43,123 bases of DNA from Clostridia bacterium (lineage in GTDB: Bacteria; Bacillota; Clostridia; Christensenellales; Aristaeellaceae): positions 1 through 43,123 of the forward strand of contig JAFXBE010000008.1 in assembly GCA_017516765.1 (NCBI GenBank), given 5' to 3'. Made by a program: the position numbers and the translations under genes. Each line of letters opens with the position of its first letter. Position 1 is the stretch's first letter. The notes under the pieces are model-generated. The model was not told where the DNA came from and did no database searches. It saw nothing but the letters and a program-made list of their open reading frames with translations. Positions 1 to 7,011 of this stretch are shown here, piece after piece.

Positions 1-164
1 CCTCCGATTGTCAATCCGAAACCAGCGGCGTGTACGGTGGTTTCGGAACCCTTGCGTAGCAAGGGGTTCCTATCGCCGTTTGCCGCCCGGGGAGCCGTAG
101 GCTCCTAGGCAAACGGTGCAAAAGTCGTCAAAAAAGCCGCTGCAGGCGTGTTTTTTGACGAGCT
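1..164 (-). repeat. Multi-hairpin dispersed repeat, copy 1 (cut by window edge)
   Basis: Reverse-complement copy of the repeat also found at 4509-4714 and 42980-43109. Read on the minus strand it starts AGCTCGTC directly after the terminator stem of the UPF0210 gene. It then shows the same chain of hairpins: a TCGTCAAAAAA/TTTTTTGACGA stem, a CCGTTTGCC/GGCAAACGG stem with an inner GGAGCC/GGCTCC stem, a GGAACCCC-type stem and a CCGAAACCA/TGGTTTCGG stem. The window begins inside the fifth hairpin, so the far end is unseen. No coding potential is evident. Confidence 0.9.
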
Positions 165-167
165 GCT

Positions 168-182
168 GCCGCCGATGGCGGC
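168..182 (-). terminator. Terminator stem of the UPF0210 gene
   Basis: GCCGCC-ATC-GGCGGC stem right after the TAA stop, preceded by an A-tract. The U-tract expected after the stem is missing because the repeat begins there with AGCTCGTC. Confidence 0.6.
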
Positions 183-186
183 TTTT

Positions 187-1533
187 TTAGTTGCGCAGGC
201 TGTGCAGCGGTGCGGGGATATGACCGCCGCGCTCCACGAACTCGTCGTTCCTGGCGGTGTTTACCTGCATGATGGGGGCAAAGCCGAAAAGGCCGCCGAA
301 GTTGACCACATCGCCCGCCTTCTTGCCGGGGGCGGGGATCACGCGCACGGCGGTGGTCTTGTTGTTGACCATACCGATGGCGGCTTCGTCGGCAATGATG
401 CCGGCAATGGTGTTGGCGCTGGTGTCGCCGGGGATGGCGATCATGTCCAGACCCACGGAGCAGACACAGGTCATGGCTTCCATCTTTTCAATGGACAGGC
501 ACTTGGCCTGGGCTGCCTCGATCATGCCGATATCCTCGCTGACGGGAATAAATGCGCCGCTGAGGCCGCCCACATGGCTGGATGCCATTACGCCGCCCTT
601 TTTGACCATGTCGTTGAGCATGGCAAGGGCTGCGGTGGTGCCGGGTGCGCCGGTCATTTCCAGACCCATCTCCTGCAGAATGTAGGCAACGCTGTCGCCA
701 CGGGCAGGGGTGGGGGCAAGGGACAGATCCACAATGCCGAAGGGCACGCCCAAACGCTTGGCGGCTTCCTGCGCCACCAGCTCGCCCACGCGGGTGATCT
801 TGAATGCTGTACGCTTGATGGTCTCGGCGACCACGTCGAAGGGCTGACCGTGTACGTCCATCAGAGCGCGCTGCACGCAGCCGGGGCCGCTGACGCCCAC
901 GTTGATAACGCATTCAGGCTCGCCCACGCCGTGGAAGGCGCCTGCCATGAAGGGGTTATCCTCCACGGCATTGGCGAACACCACGATCTTGGCGCAGCCG
1001 AAGCCGTCGGTATCGGAGGTCAGCTCGGCGGTCTTCTTGATCACATGACCCATCTTGCGCACGGCATCCATATTGATGCCGCTGCGGGTGGAACCCACGT
1101 TTACGCTGCCGCAGAGCCGTTCGGTCTTGGAAAACACCTCGGGCATGGCTTCCAGCAGGCATTCCTCTGCACGGGTGGAGCCCTTGTGCATCAGCGCGCC
1201 GAAGCCGCCGATAAAGTTGACGCCCACGGTCTTGGCAGCCTTGTCCAGCGCCTGACCGATCACAAAGGGATCGCTGCCGCAGATCATGCTTACCGGGGTA
1301 ACGCTGATGCGCTTGTTCACGATCGGCACGCCCAGCTCGGCTTCCAGCTCTTCGCCCACAGCCACCAGCCGGCCTGCACAGCGGGTAACCTTTTCAAAGA
1401 CGCACTCGGCGGTCTCTGCATCGGTGTTCTTCTTGCAGTCCAGCAGGCTGATGCCCATGGTGATGGTACGGATGTCGAAATGCTGCTCGTGGATCATCTG
1501 CATGGTTTGCAGAATTTCATTTACCTCGATCAT
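187..1533 (-). CDS. UPF0210 / DUF711 (PFL-like) family protein
   Basis: 448 residues, the usual full length for UPF0210 proteins, a conserved family with a pyruvate formate-lyase-like (PFL) fold and no firmly assigned reaction. Recognisable family segments include the early TMGISLLDC stretch, the [12 protein letters not shown] block and the central [12 protein letters not shown] block. The ATG at 1533 is preceded by GAGGTGG. The gene follows the ACT-domain gene with only 9 bases between them, which is the standard UPF0237-UPF0210 pairing in Firmicutes. Inference from that pairing: a small-molecule-regulated enzyme, with the ACT protein as the sensing partner. Its terminator abuts the dispersed repeat. 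Family assignment is secure; function is unknown. Confidence 0.93.
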   Translation of the reverse strand: MIEVNEILQTMQMIHEQHFDIRTITMGISLLDCKKNTDAETAECVFEKVTRCAGRLVAVGEELEAELGVPIVNKRISVTPVSMICGSDPFVIGQALDKAAKTVGVNFIGGFGALMHKGSTRAEECLLEAMPEVFSKTERLCGSVNVGSTRSGINMDAVRKMGHVIKKTAELTSDTDGFGCAKIVVFANAVEDNPFMAGAFHGVGEPECVINVGVSGPGCVQRALMDVHGQPFDVVAETIKRTAFKITRVGELVAQEAAKRLGVPFGIVDLSLAPTPARGDSVAYILQEMGLEMTGAPGTTAALAMLNDMVKKGGVMASSHVGGLSGAFIPVSEDIGMIEAAQAKCLSIEKMEAMTCVCSVGLDMIAIPGDTSANTIAGIIADEAAIGMVNNKTTAVRVIPAPGKKAGDVVNFGGLFGFAPIMQVNTARNDEFVERGGHIPAPLHSLRN

Positions 1534-1542
1534 GCTGCCACC

Positions 1543-1815
1543 TCAAATGCGATGCATGGCATCGAAAATATCGGCCCGCTGGATCTGTACCAGCTCGCCC
1601 AGTTCTTCGCCAACAACATTCAGCTTGCTGACAACCTCTTCAAAGGCGGCGGTGCAGGCGGTCATATCCACGATCATCAGCATGGTAAAATAACCGTCCA
1701 GAATGGTCTGGGAGATCTCCAGCACGTTTACGTTCATTTCATACAGAGCGGTGGATACCTTGGCGATAATGCCGGGGCGATCCACGCCGGTTACGGATAC
1801 CAGAGCCTTCTTCAT
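1543..1815 (-). CDS. ACT domain protein (UPF0237 family)
   Basis: 90-residue stand-alone ACT domain. It starts MKKALVSVTGVDRPGI, with the classic V-T-G-x-D-R-P-G-I first strand and turn that forms the amino-acid-binding loop in ACT domains. The ATG at 1815 is chosen because AAGGAGG lies just upstream; an upstream in-frame ATG at 1842 has no such site. The length matches UPF0237. It is the first gene of a two-gene unit with UPF0210. ACT domains usually bind amino acids and control a partner enzyme, so a regulatory subunit role is likely but not shown. Confidence 0.92.
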   Translation of the reverse strand: MKKALVSVTGVDRPGIIAKVSTALYEMNVNVLEISQTILDGYFTMLMIVDMTACTAAFEEVVSKLNVVGEELGELVQIQRADIFDAMHRI

Positions 1816-1847
1816 GGGGCAAACCTCCTTGACAATGGTCATCCCTT

Positions 1848-1876
1848 ACCTTACCTCTTTGATAACTTCTTGTCAA
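1848..1876 (-). promoter_or_regulatory. Putative promoter for the ACT-UPF0210 operon
   Basis: A perfect TTGACA -35 (1876-1871), a 17-base spacer and a weak -10 TAAGGT (1853-1848) on the minus strand, just upstream of the ACT gene. Confidence 0.5.
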
Positions 1877-1988
1877 TGGCAGGGACGGAGAAAAAACCAC
1901 CGTTACATGGGCTGCCCTTCCGGGTTGGCTTGCGGCGTGGATGGCTCCGGCGAAAAATGAACGATATGGTAACAATTGAGCAAATAGG

Positions 1989-2016
1989 TTGCAAAAGATC
2001 GGATTTGTGATATACT
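1989..2016 (+). promoter_or_regulatory. Putative promoter of the LacI-sensor/GGDEF gene
   Basis: TTGCAA (1989-1994), a 16-base spacer and TATACT (2011-2016), giving a start near 2023. The 322-base gap 1816-2137 holds this promoter, the divergent ACT promoter and the palindrome at 2045-2060. Confidence 0.6.
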
Positions 2017-2044
2017 AAAATATACTTGTTGACGGTTCTTTTGT

Positions 2045-2060
2045 GGTTACATATGTAACC
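2045..2060. promoter_or_regulatory. Perfect 16-base palindrome, candidate operator
   Basis: GGTTACATATGTAACC is its own reverse complement. It lies about 20 bases downstream of the predicted transcription start of the GGDEF gene, a typical repressor roadblock position. No regulator is identifiable here; the adjacent GGDEF protein has a LacI-type ligand domain but no DNA-binding helix-turn-helix. Confidence 0.5.
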
Positions 2061-2137
2061 GTTTGGTTCTGCCGGATCACAGAAGCCCCCGATTTCAATG
2101 AAAGAGCACGGTTGCGTGTTCGGAAGGGAGGAACAGC

Positions 2138-4072
2138 ATGCTTGCCCGGAAAAGAAAAAACATTGGCGTTTTTATTAACCGTACCGGCTATTTTTTCGAA
2201 AACACCGTATACCGCGTGGTGCAATCCGAAGGCAAAAAACGGGATGTCAATGTAATCGTTTTCGCAACGCTGGGCCACCGCAACAGCTCGAATTATTACG
2301 ACGAGCTGGAAAGAGAAATGTTCGATTTTGCCCCGGTGGAAAAACTGGATGGGCTCATTATTACGCCGGATACCTACCAGATGGAGGGTTTCAGCGAAAA
2401 GCTGTTCGATATGCTCCAAAACAGGGTCACCTGCCCGGTGGTCAGCATCCGCGACCATCATGCGCCCTATGACCGTATCTCCACCGACGAGAACAACGCT
2501 ATCCGTCCGCTGCTCAAGCACCTGCTGGATGATCATGGTCTTACCCGGGTGCATTTTCTGGCGGGCTTCAGAGGCCACCCCGACAGCGAAAGCCGTCTTA
2601 CCTGTTATAAAGAAGAGATGGCAGCCCACGGTCTGCCGCTGCCGCCCAATGCCATTCTGTACGGTACCATGTGGCGCAGCGGTGGTGACGAAGCCTGCGA
2701 TTACTTTATTCAGGAAGGACAGCCCCTGCCCGAGGCCATTGTCTGCGCCAACGACTATATGGCGCAGGCGGTGATGGACGAACTGAAAAAACGGGGCTAC
2801 CGTGTTCCGGAGGATATCCGGGTGACGGGGTTCGACAATGTGGATGACCAGTCCGCATCCTCTGTGCCCCTTACCACTGTCGAGCAGGATTACGAGGGGA
2901 TGATCGCCCGCGCTTTCGACTGCCTTACCGAAAGGATGCGGCAGCGGGAAAGCGGCGAGCCCCAGAGCGAGATCCGCGACATCGGTCTGCCTGCCAAGCT
3001 GATTTGCCGCAGAAGCTGCGGCTGCGACTGGCGGGAAGGTGAGGAACTGCACCGTACCAAGCTGCTGGCCGATTCCCAGCAGATGCAGGGCTTCCGTGTG
3101 CGCGAAACTTCGCAGATGTATTTCTCCATCGATATGAATGCCTCCAACACCATCGAGGAAATGCACAATACCATCATCCGCCGCCGCAACGATATTCCCG
3201 ATCTGCGCGATTTCTACATCTGCTGCTTTGAGCGGGAACCCGGCACCGGCGAGACGGAGGGTTTCTCCGAACAGCTGACCGATCATGTGACGTTGGTTTC
3301 TGCCATGCGGGATCATCAGGATATGGGCATGCCCATGGAGCGCTTCAGCCGGGATGAGCTGCTGCCCGATTGGGTCTGGGAGAGTGAGGAGCAGCAATCC
3401 TTCTTTGTGCGCCTTTTGCACCAGCGCGACAGCATTTACGGCTACTGCCTTGTCCGCTACGAGGAAGGGCATATCCCCAGCATTTTCTTCCACCAGTGGA
3501 ATGTGACCATCTCCAGCGCGCTGCGCCACCTGTTTAACCAGCAGAAGCTGCAACGGCTCTACGAAGAACGCCGCCTTTCCAGCATTACCGACCCGCTGAC
3601 GGGCATCTACAACCGCCGCGGTCTGGAAGAGCTGGTTACGCCTCAGTGGGAGCACCGCTGCCAGCGGGGCGAGTGGGTGAGCATTCTGGCCTTTGATATG
3701 GATAACCTGAAGCCCACCAACGACAAGTACGGTCATGCGGCGGGCGACGATGCGCTGCAGCGCGTGGCGAATACCCTGAACGAACTGGACTGGGACGGCT
3801 CGGTCTGCGCCCGCATCGGCGGCGACGAGTTCCTGCTCTTCCTGCCCCATTGTGATGAGGCGGGTGCGGAACGCGCCATGGCAGAGATCTGCGCCAGTCT
3901 GGAAAAGCGAAACGATGAGAAGGGGACGGCCTATCGCGCTGCCATGTCCGGCGGGTTCTTTACGAAGCTGCTCGAGGCAGGCGATACACTGGAAAAATGC
4001 ATCCGGGAAAGCGACGAGCGGATGTATACCGTCAAGCGGCAGCGCAAACAGGCTATGCGCACCGGCAATTGA
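2138..4072 (+). CDS. LacI-type periplasmic-binding-like sensor with GGDEF diguanylate cyclase
   Basis: 644 residues. Residues 1 to about 295 resemble the ligand-binding region of LacI-family regulators (IGVFINR opening, LDGLIIT, VCANDYMAQAV, VTGFDN) but lack the helix-turn-helix. A linker region follows, with a Cys pair in RRSCGCD, and then a GGDEF domain from about residue 480: DPLTGIYNRRG, and the active-site IGGDEF at 561-565. An intact GGDEF predicts synthesis of cyclic di-GMP from two GTP. The inhibitory RxxD site five residues upstream is absent, so product inhibition through it is unlikely. No signal peptide or membrane segment is seen, so the ligand, perhaps a sugar, would be cytoplasmic. 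The ATG at 2138 follows AAGGGAGG. The adjacent palindrome may regulate it. Confidence 0.92.
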   Translation: MLARKRKNIGVFINRTGYFFENTVYRVVQSEGKKRDVNVIVFATLGHRNSSNYYDELEREMFDFAPVEKLDGLIITPDTYQMEGFSEKLFDMLQNRVTCPVVSIRDHHAPYDRISTDENNAIRPLLKHLLDDHGLTRVHFLAGFRGHPDSESRLTCYKEEMAAHGLPLPPNAILYGTMWRSGGDEACDYFIQEGQPLPEAIVCANDYMAQAVMDELKKRGYRVPEDIRVTGFDNVDDQSASSVPLTTVEQDYEGMIARAFDCLTERMRQRESGEPQSEIRDIGLPAKLICRRSCGCDWREGEELHRTKLLADSQQMQGFRVRETSQMYFSIDMNASNTIEEMHNTIIRRRNDIPDLRDFYICCFEREPGTGETEGFSEQLTDHVTLVSAMRDHQDMGMPMERFSRDELLPDWVWESEEQQSFFVRLLHQRDSIYGYCLVRYEEGHIPSIFFHQWNVTISSALRHLFNQQKLQRLYEERRLSSITDPLTGIYNRRGLEELVTPQWEHRCQRGEWVSILAFDMDNLKPTNDKYGHAAGDDALQRVANTLNELDWDGSVCARIGGDEFLLFLPHCDEAGAERAMAEICASLEKRNDEKGTAYRAAMSGGFFTKLLEAGDTLEKCIRESDERMYTVKRQRKQAMRTGN

Positions 4073-4081
4073 AAACGATCG

Positions 4082-4117
4082 CGGCAAGCCGTGCAGTATG
4101 TGCGGCTTGCCGTTTTT
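4082..4117 (+). terminator. Intrinsic terminator of the GGDEF gene
   Basis: CGGCAAGCCG / CGGCTTGCCG stem (4082-4091 with 4103-4112) followed by TTTTT, 10 bases after the stop codon. Confidence 0.88.
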
Positions 4118-4168
4118 GCTTCAGGGGAAGACATGGGCTTGTCTGAGGCTGGGAAAGGGGTTGTCTGT

Positions 4169-4456
4169 GTGAAAAAATACTTTGTTGTCAGTCTGGTCAG
4201 AAACGGTATTCTGGGAGGCGGAATGGTTGCCGATCCGGAAGCGATCACATACTATACGGGAAAGGTGACGGTTCCCCAGGCGTTCAGGCGTCTGGTGATG
4301 AGGTACGAGGCTATTTCTGCGGTAACCAAGGGCTGGCTGTTTATTCTGCCGACGGTTACCGTACACATGCGGGATGGCAACGAATACAGATTTGCGGTGT
4401 TTTTCGGCAGGAAGCGTCTGCTCAATATCCTCAAGGATATGGGCGTGGCGCGGTAG
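4169..4456 (+). CDS. Small PH/GRAM-like domain protein
   Basis: 95 residues from a GTG start at 4169, preceded by AAAGGGG at good distance. The frame runs further upstream but would begin inside the terminator of the previous gene, so the later start is preferred; an ATG at 4133 is the alternative. The product (VKKYFVVSLVRNG onward) is rich in beta-strands, with an ITYYTGKVTVP stretch, a GWLFILPTVTV strand and a C-terminal helix LLNILKDMG. This suggests the bacterial PH/GRAM fold, by pattern only. No membrane segment or catalytic motif. Function unknown; a stand-alone gene between a terminator and the dispersed repeat. Confidence 0.6.
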   Translation: MKKYFVVSLVRNGILGGGMVADPEAITYYTGKVTVPQAFRRLVMRYEAISAVTKGWLFILPTVTVHMRDGNEYRFAVFFGRKRLLNILKDMGVAR

Positions 4457-4481
4457 CACCGAGCCGCACCCGACAAAAAAC

Positions 4482-4507
4482 GAGCATCCGGCTTCTGCCG
4501 GATGCTC
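4482..4507 (+). terminator. Terminator stem-loop, first copy of a 26-base duplication
   Basis: GAGCATCCGG-CTTCTG-CCGGATGCTC stem with an A-tract on its 5' side. An identical 26-base copy lies at 4715-4740, and the repeat element sits exactly between the two. Confidence 0.75.
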
Positions 4508-4508
4508 C

Positions 4509-4714
4509 AGCTCGTCAAAAAACACGCCTGCGGCGGCTTTTTTGACGACTTTTGCACCGTTTGCCTAGGAGCCTACGGCTCCCCGGGCGGCAAACGGCGA
4601 TAGGAACACCTTGCTACGCAAGGGTTCCGAAACCACCGTACACGCCGCTGGTTTCGGATTGACAATCGGAGGGCTGCGGCCCTCCGATACCTCTGGGACT
4701 TCTTTGACAGTCTG
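4509..4714 (+). repeat. Multi-hairpin dispersed repeat, copy 2 (most complete)
   Basis: About 206 bases that can fold into five consecutive hairpins: 4512-4522/4538-4548; 4557-4565/4589-4597 with inner GGAGCC/GGCTCC; 4603-4628 (one mismatch); 4627-4635/4649-4657; 4665-4673/4680-4688. The left end CAGCTCGTCAAAAAA and the reverse complement of the right end, CAGACTGTCAAAGAA, match at 11 of 15 bases, so weak terminal inverted repeats are possible. A perfect 26-base stem-loop flanks both sides as a direct repeat. No open frame. This may be a non-autonomous mobile element or a structured RNA cassette; which one is undecided. Confidence 0.85.
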
Positions 4715-4740
4715 GAGCATCCGGCTTCTGCCGGATGCTC
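4715..4740. terminator. Second copy of the 26-base terminator stem-loop, 3' of fucO
   Basis: Identical to 4482-4507 and in the same orientation. It lies 30 bases beyond the fucO stop and could end the minus-strand fucO transcript, but the T-rich flank on that side is now separated from it by the repeat. Confidence 0.65.
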
Positions 4741-4770
4741 GTGCTTGGTTTGTGGGAATCCACCGGCCTG

Positions 4771-5919
4771 TTACATCAGGCTGCGGTACAGGGCGGCGAT
4801 CTCTTCCACGGAGGTGTCGCGGGGGTTGCCGGGACGGCAGGCGTCTGCGTAGGCGCTCTCGGCCAGGAACTGCACATCCTCTTCCTTGACGATGGCCTTC
4901 AGGTCGGCAGGGATGCCCACGTCGGCAGCCAGCTGCTTAACGGCATCCACGGCAGCCTTGCGGTATTCTTCCTGAGACATGCTCTCGGTGCCGGCAACGC
5001 CCATGGCCTTGGCGATATCGCGGTACTTTTCGCCGGTGCAGGGGGCGTTGTATTCCATAATGGTGGGCAGGATGATGGCATTGGCAACGCCGTGGGGGGT
5101 ATCATACAGCGCGCCCAGGCCGTGGGCCATGGAGTGCACGATGCCCAGACCCACGTTGCTGAAGCCCATACCGGCTACATACTGCGCCAACGCCATGCCC
5201 TCGCGGCCTTCGGGGGTGTTTTCCACTGCGCCCCGCAGGTGCTTGGCGATCAGCTCGATGGCGTGCAGGTGGAACATATCGGTCATGTCCCAGGCGGCCT
5301 TGGTGATGTAGCCTTCGATGGCATGGGTCAGGGCATCCATGCCGGTGGCGGCGGTCAGGCTCTTGGGCATGGTGGCCATCATATCCGGGTCGATGACGGC
5401 GATCTCGGGAATGTCGTTGGTATCCACACAGACGAACTTGCGCTTGTTTTCTACGTCGGTGATCACGTAGTTGATGGTCACTTCGGCGGCGGTACCGGCG
5501 GTGGTGGGCACGGCGATGGTGAACACAGCATGGTTCTTGGTGGGGGCAACGCCCTCCAGAGAGCGTACGTCGGCATACTCGGGATTGTTGATGATGATGC
5601 CGATGCCCTTGGCGGTATCCATGGAGGAGCCGCCGCCGATGGTTACGATGCAGTCCGCGCCGGAGGCTTTGTAGGCTTCCACGCCCGCCTGTACATTTTC
5701 GATGGTGGGGTTGGGCTTGATGTCGTCAAAGATCACGTAGGGGATGTTTTCCGCATCCAGCAGGGCGGTCACCTTGCCGGTAACGCCGAACTTGATCAGA
5801 TCGGGGTCGGAGCAGACGAAAGCCTTCCGGTAGCCACGGGTCTTGAGAATGCCGGGGATCTCGGCGATAGCGCCCTTGCCGTGGTAGGAGATGGTGTTGA
5901 GAACGATGCGTGCAGCCAT
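4771..5919 (-). CDS. fucO: Lactaldehyde reductase / propanediol oxidoreductase (iron-dependent alcohol dehydrogenase)
   Basis: 382 residues, the same length as E. coli FucO and similar along its whole length from memory (ADVRSLEG, PTTAGTAAEVTINYVITD, ATGMDALTHAIEGYIT, QYVAGMGFSNVGLG, PHGVANAI). FucO reduces L-lactaldehyde to 1,2-propanediol with NADH in anaerobic fucose and rhamnose breakdown. The NAD-binding GGGS is at 95-98; the Fe ligands expected by family are all present as D195, H199, H262 and H276. The ATG at 5919 follows AAAGGAGG; the frame extends upstream without a ribosome site. It has its own promoter and stands alone, with no fucose or rhamnose genes beside it. Related group III alcohol dehydrogenases with other substrates are possible. 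Confidence 0.9.
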   Translation of the reverse strand: MAARIVLNTISYHGKGAIAEIPGILKTRGYRKAFVCSDPDLIKFGVTGKVTALLDAENIPYVIFDDIKPNPTIENVQAGVEAYKASGADCIVTIGGGSSMDTAKGIGIIINNPEYADVRSLEGVAPTKNHAVFTIAVPTTAGTAAEVTINYVITDVENKRKFVCVDTNDIPEIAVIDPDMMATMPKSLTAATGMDALTHAIEGYITKAAWDMTDMFHLHAIELIAKHLRGAVENTPEGREGMALAQYVAGMGFSNVGLGIVHSMAHGLGALYDTPHGVANAIILPTIMEYNAPCTGEKYRDIAKAMGVAGTESMSQEEYRKAAVDAVKQLAADVGIPADLKAIVKEEDVQFLAESAYADACRPGNPRDTSVEEIAALYRSLM

Positions 5920-5967
5920 GATGGTTTCCTCCTTTGAAATTGTGAATAATTTGTCAAGCTTTGGCAG

Positions 5968-6015
5968 AAAAAAACTCCTGCCGGATGGAGATAGTGTAAC
6001 CCGAAATGGCAGGAG
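5968..6015 (-). terminator. Inverted repeat plus T7 spanning the fucO promoter
   Basis: On the minus strand CTCCTGCC (6015-6008) pairs with GGCAGGAG (5982-5975) and is followed by seven T. The fucO -10 lies in the loop and the spacer overlaps the first arm. Read-through RNA from upstream could form the terminator; RNA started at the fucO promoter could not. Confidence 0.55.
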
Positions 6016-6021
6016 AGTCAA
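5993..6021 (-). promoter_or_regulatory. Putative fucO promoter
   Basis: TTGACT (6021-6016), a 17-base spacer and TACACT (5998-5993) on the minus strand, giving a start near 5986 and a leader of about 67 bases. Confidence 0.65.
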
Positions 6022-6046
6022 TGGAAGATTGGATACAATACATGGC

Positions 6047-6090
6047 AAAAAGCGCAGAACCCGGGAGCGATCCCTTGAGATTCTGCGCCT
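6047..6090 (-). terminator. Terminator of the DUF134-NifX gene
   Basis: On the minus strand GGCGCAGAA pairs with TTCTGCGC and is followed by TTTTT, shortly after the stop codon at 6099. Confidence 0.7.
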
Positions 6091-6098
6091 TTGAACCA

Positions 6099-6887
6099 TC
6101 AGTGGTGACCACCGCAGCCGTGTTCACCGCAGCTGTGGTCGTGATCGCCGCAACCATGCTCGCCGCAGGCGTGATCGTGTTCATGGTCATGGTGATCGCA
6201 GCGGGCGTTGGGATCATAGGTCAGGGTGCCATTGACCAGCGCCAAAGCCGCCGCATCCGCATCACCCTGCACGCCGCCGTACAGCTGGATACCGGCCTCA
6301 GCCAGCGCCATCTGAGCACCGCCGCCGATGCCGCCGCAAATGAGCACATCTACCTTCAGGCGGCTGAGCAGGCCCGCCAGCGCGCCGTGACCGCTGCCAT
6401 TGGTGGGAATCAGCATCTTGTTGGTAATCTGACCGTCCTCCACTTGATAGAGCTTGAACTGCTCGGTGTGACCAAAGTGCTGGAAAATCTGTCCGTTCTG
6501 ATAGGGGATGGCAATGATCATGGATCTTTCTCCTTTCGATGGTTCAAAATGGGGGCAATGCTGCCGGGGACAGGGATGACCGCAGGATGCGTGGCCATCG
6601 CAGAGGCGATAGTGACCACCGGAAATGGTCAGCCGCTGACCGGTAACGAGGCAGCTGGCCACCTTGTAGCGGGCACTTTCGTAGATCTCGGTTACCGTGG
6701 TGCGGGAGACATCCATCTGGGCGGCGCATTGCTCGTGGGTCAGTTTCAGGTAGTCCACCAGACGCAGGGTTTCGTATTCGTCAATGGACAGGGTGATGGC
6801 GGAAGCATCGTTGGAGCTGCCCTCTGGGGCAAAATGATGCAGTACAGGCATCTGGCAAACCCGCCGGCATCGTTTGGGGCGCGGCAT
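6099..6887 (-). CDS. DUF134 domain fused to a NifX/NifB-type Fe-Mo cofactor-binding domain
   Basis: 262 residues in three parts. Residues 1 to about 110 are a DUF134 domain (MPRPKRCRRVCQMP, then helix-turn-helix-like DEYETLRLVDYLKLTHEQCAAQMDVSR) ending in a Cys/His-rich stretch. Residues 123 to about 225 are a dinitrogenase iron-molybdenum cofactor biosynthesis domain (MIIAIPYQNGQIFQHFGH, CGGIGGGAQMAL). The last 35 or so residues are a His/Asp/Cys-rich tail of repeated D-H-x-C-G-E-H-G-C-G type, likely metal-binding. The ATG at 6887 follows AAGGAGG. Met123 (position 6521) has its own AAAGGAGA site, so a 140-residue NifX-only product is plausible. No nitrogenase genes are nearby; a metal or Fe-S handling regulator is inferred. 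Confidence 0.88.
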   Translation of the reverse strand: MPRPKRCRRVCQMPVLHHFAPEGSSNDASAITLSIDEYETLRLVDYLKLTHEQCAAQMDVSRTTVTEIYESARYKVASCLVTGQRLTISGGHYRLCDGHASCGHPCPRQHCPHFEPSKGERSMIIAIPYQNGQIFQHFGHTEQFKLYQVEDGQITNKMLIPTNGSGHGALAGLLSRLKVDVLICGGIGGGAQMALAEAGIQLYGGVQGDADAAALALVNGTLTYDPNARCDHHDHEHDHACGEHGCGDHDHSCGEHGCGGHH

Positions 6888-6915
6888 AGGCAGTCCTCCT
6901 TTCCGTCATATGTCG

Positions 6916-6944
6916 ATTATAGCATGGAAATGAAAAATGGGAAA
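6916..6944 (-). promoter_or_regulatory. Putative promoter of the DUF134-NifX gene
   Basis: A consensus TATAAT -10 (6921-6916) with a 17-base spacer to a poor -35 TTTCCC (6944-6939), on the minus strand 29 bases before the start codon. Confidence 0.45.
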
Positions 6945-6963
6945 GGATGGATTGCACACAAGG

Positions 6964-6998
6964 AAAACACACCAGAAGGATGGAGCCTTCTGGTGTGT
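6964..6998 (-). terminator. Terminator of the 7012-12818 minus-strand operon
   Basis: CACACCAGAAGG (6997-6986 on the minus strand) pairs with CCTTCTGGTGTG (6979-6968), a perfect 12-base stem followed by TTTT. Confidence 0.85.
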
Positions 6999-7011
6999 GG
7001 ATGATGGCCGA

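Noticed and set aside
2015..4087. A 690-codon minus-strand frame opposite the GGDEF gene, and a similar 765-codon one at 27172-29469
   Set aside because: Both mirror genes with complete catalytic motifs on the plus strand and have no recognisable protein features.
4509..4714. Repeat copies considered as a group IIC intron, because such introns insert after terminator stems
   Set aside because: Far too short at about 200 bases, no GTGCG-type 5' boundary and no domain V sequence. Only the target preference is similar.
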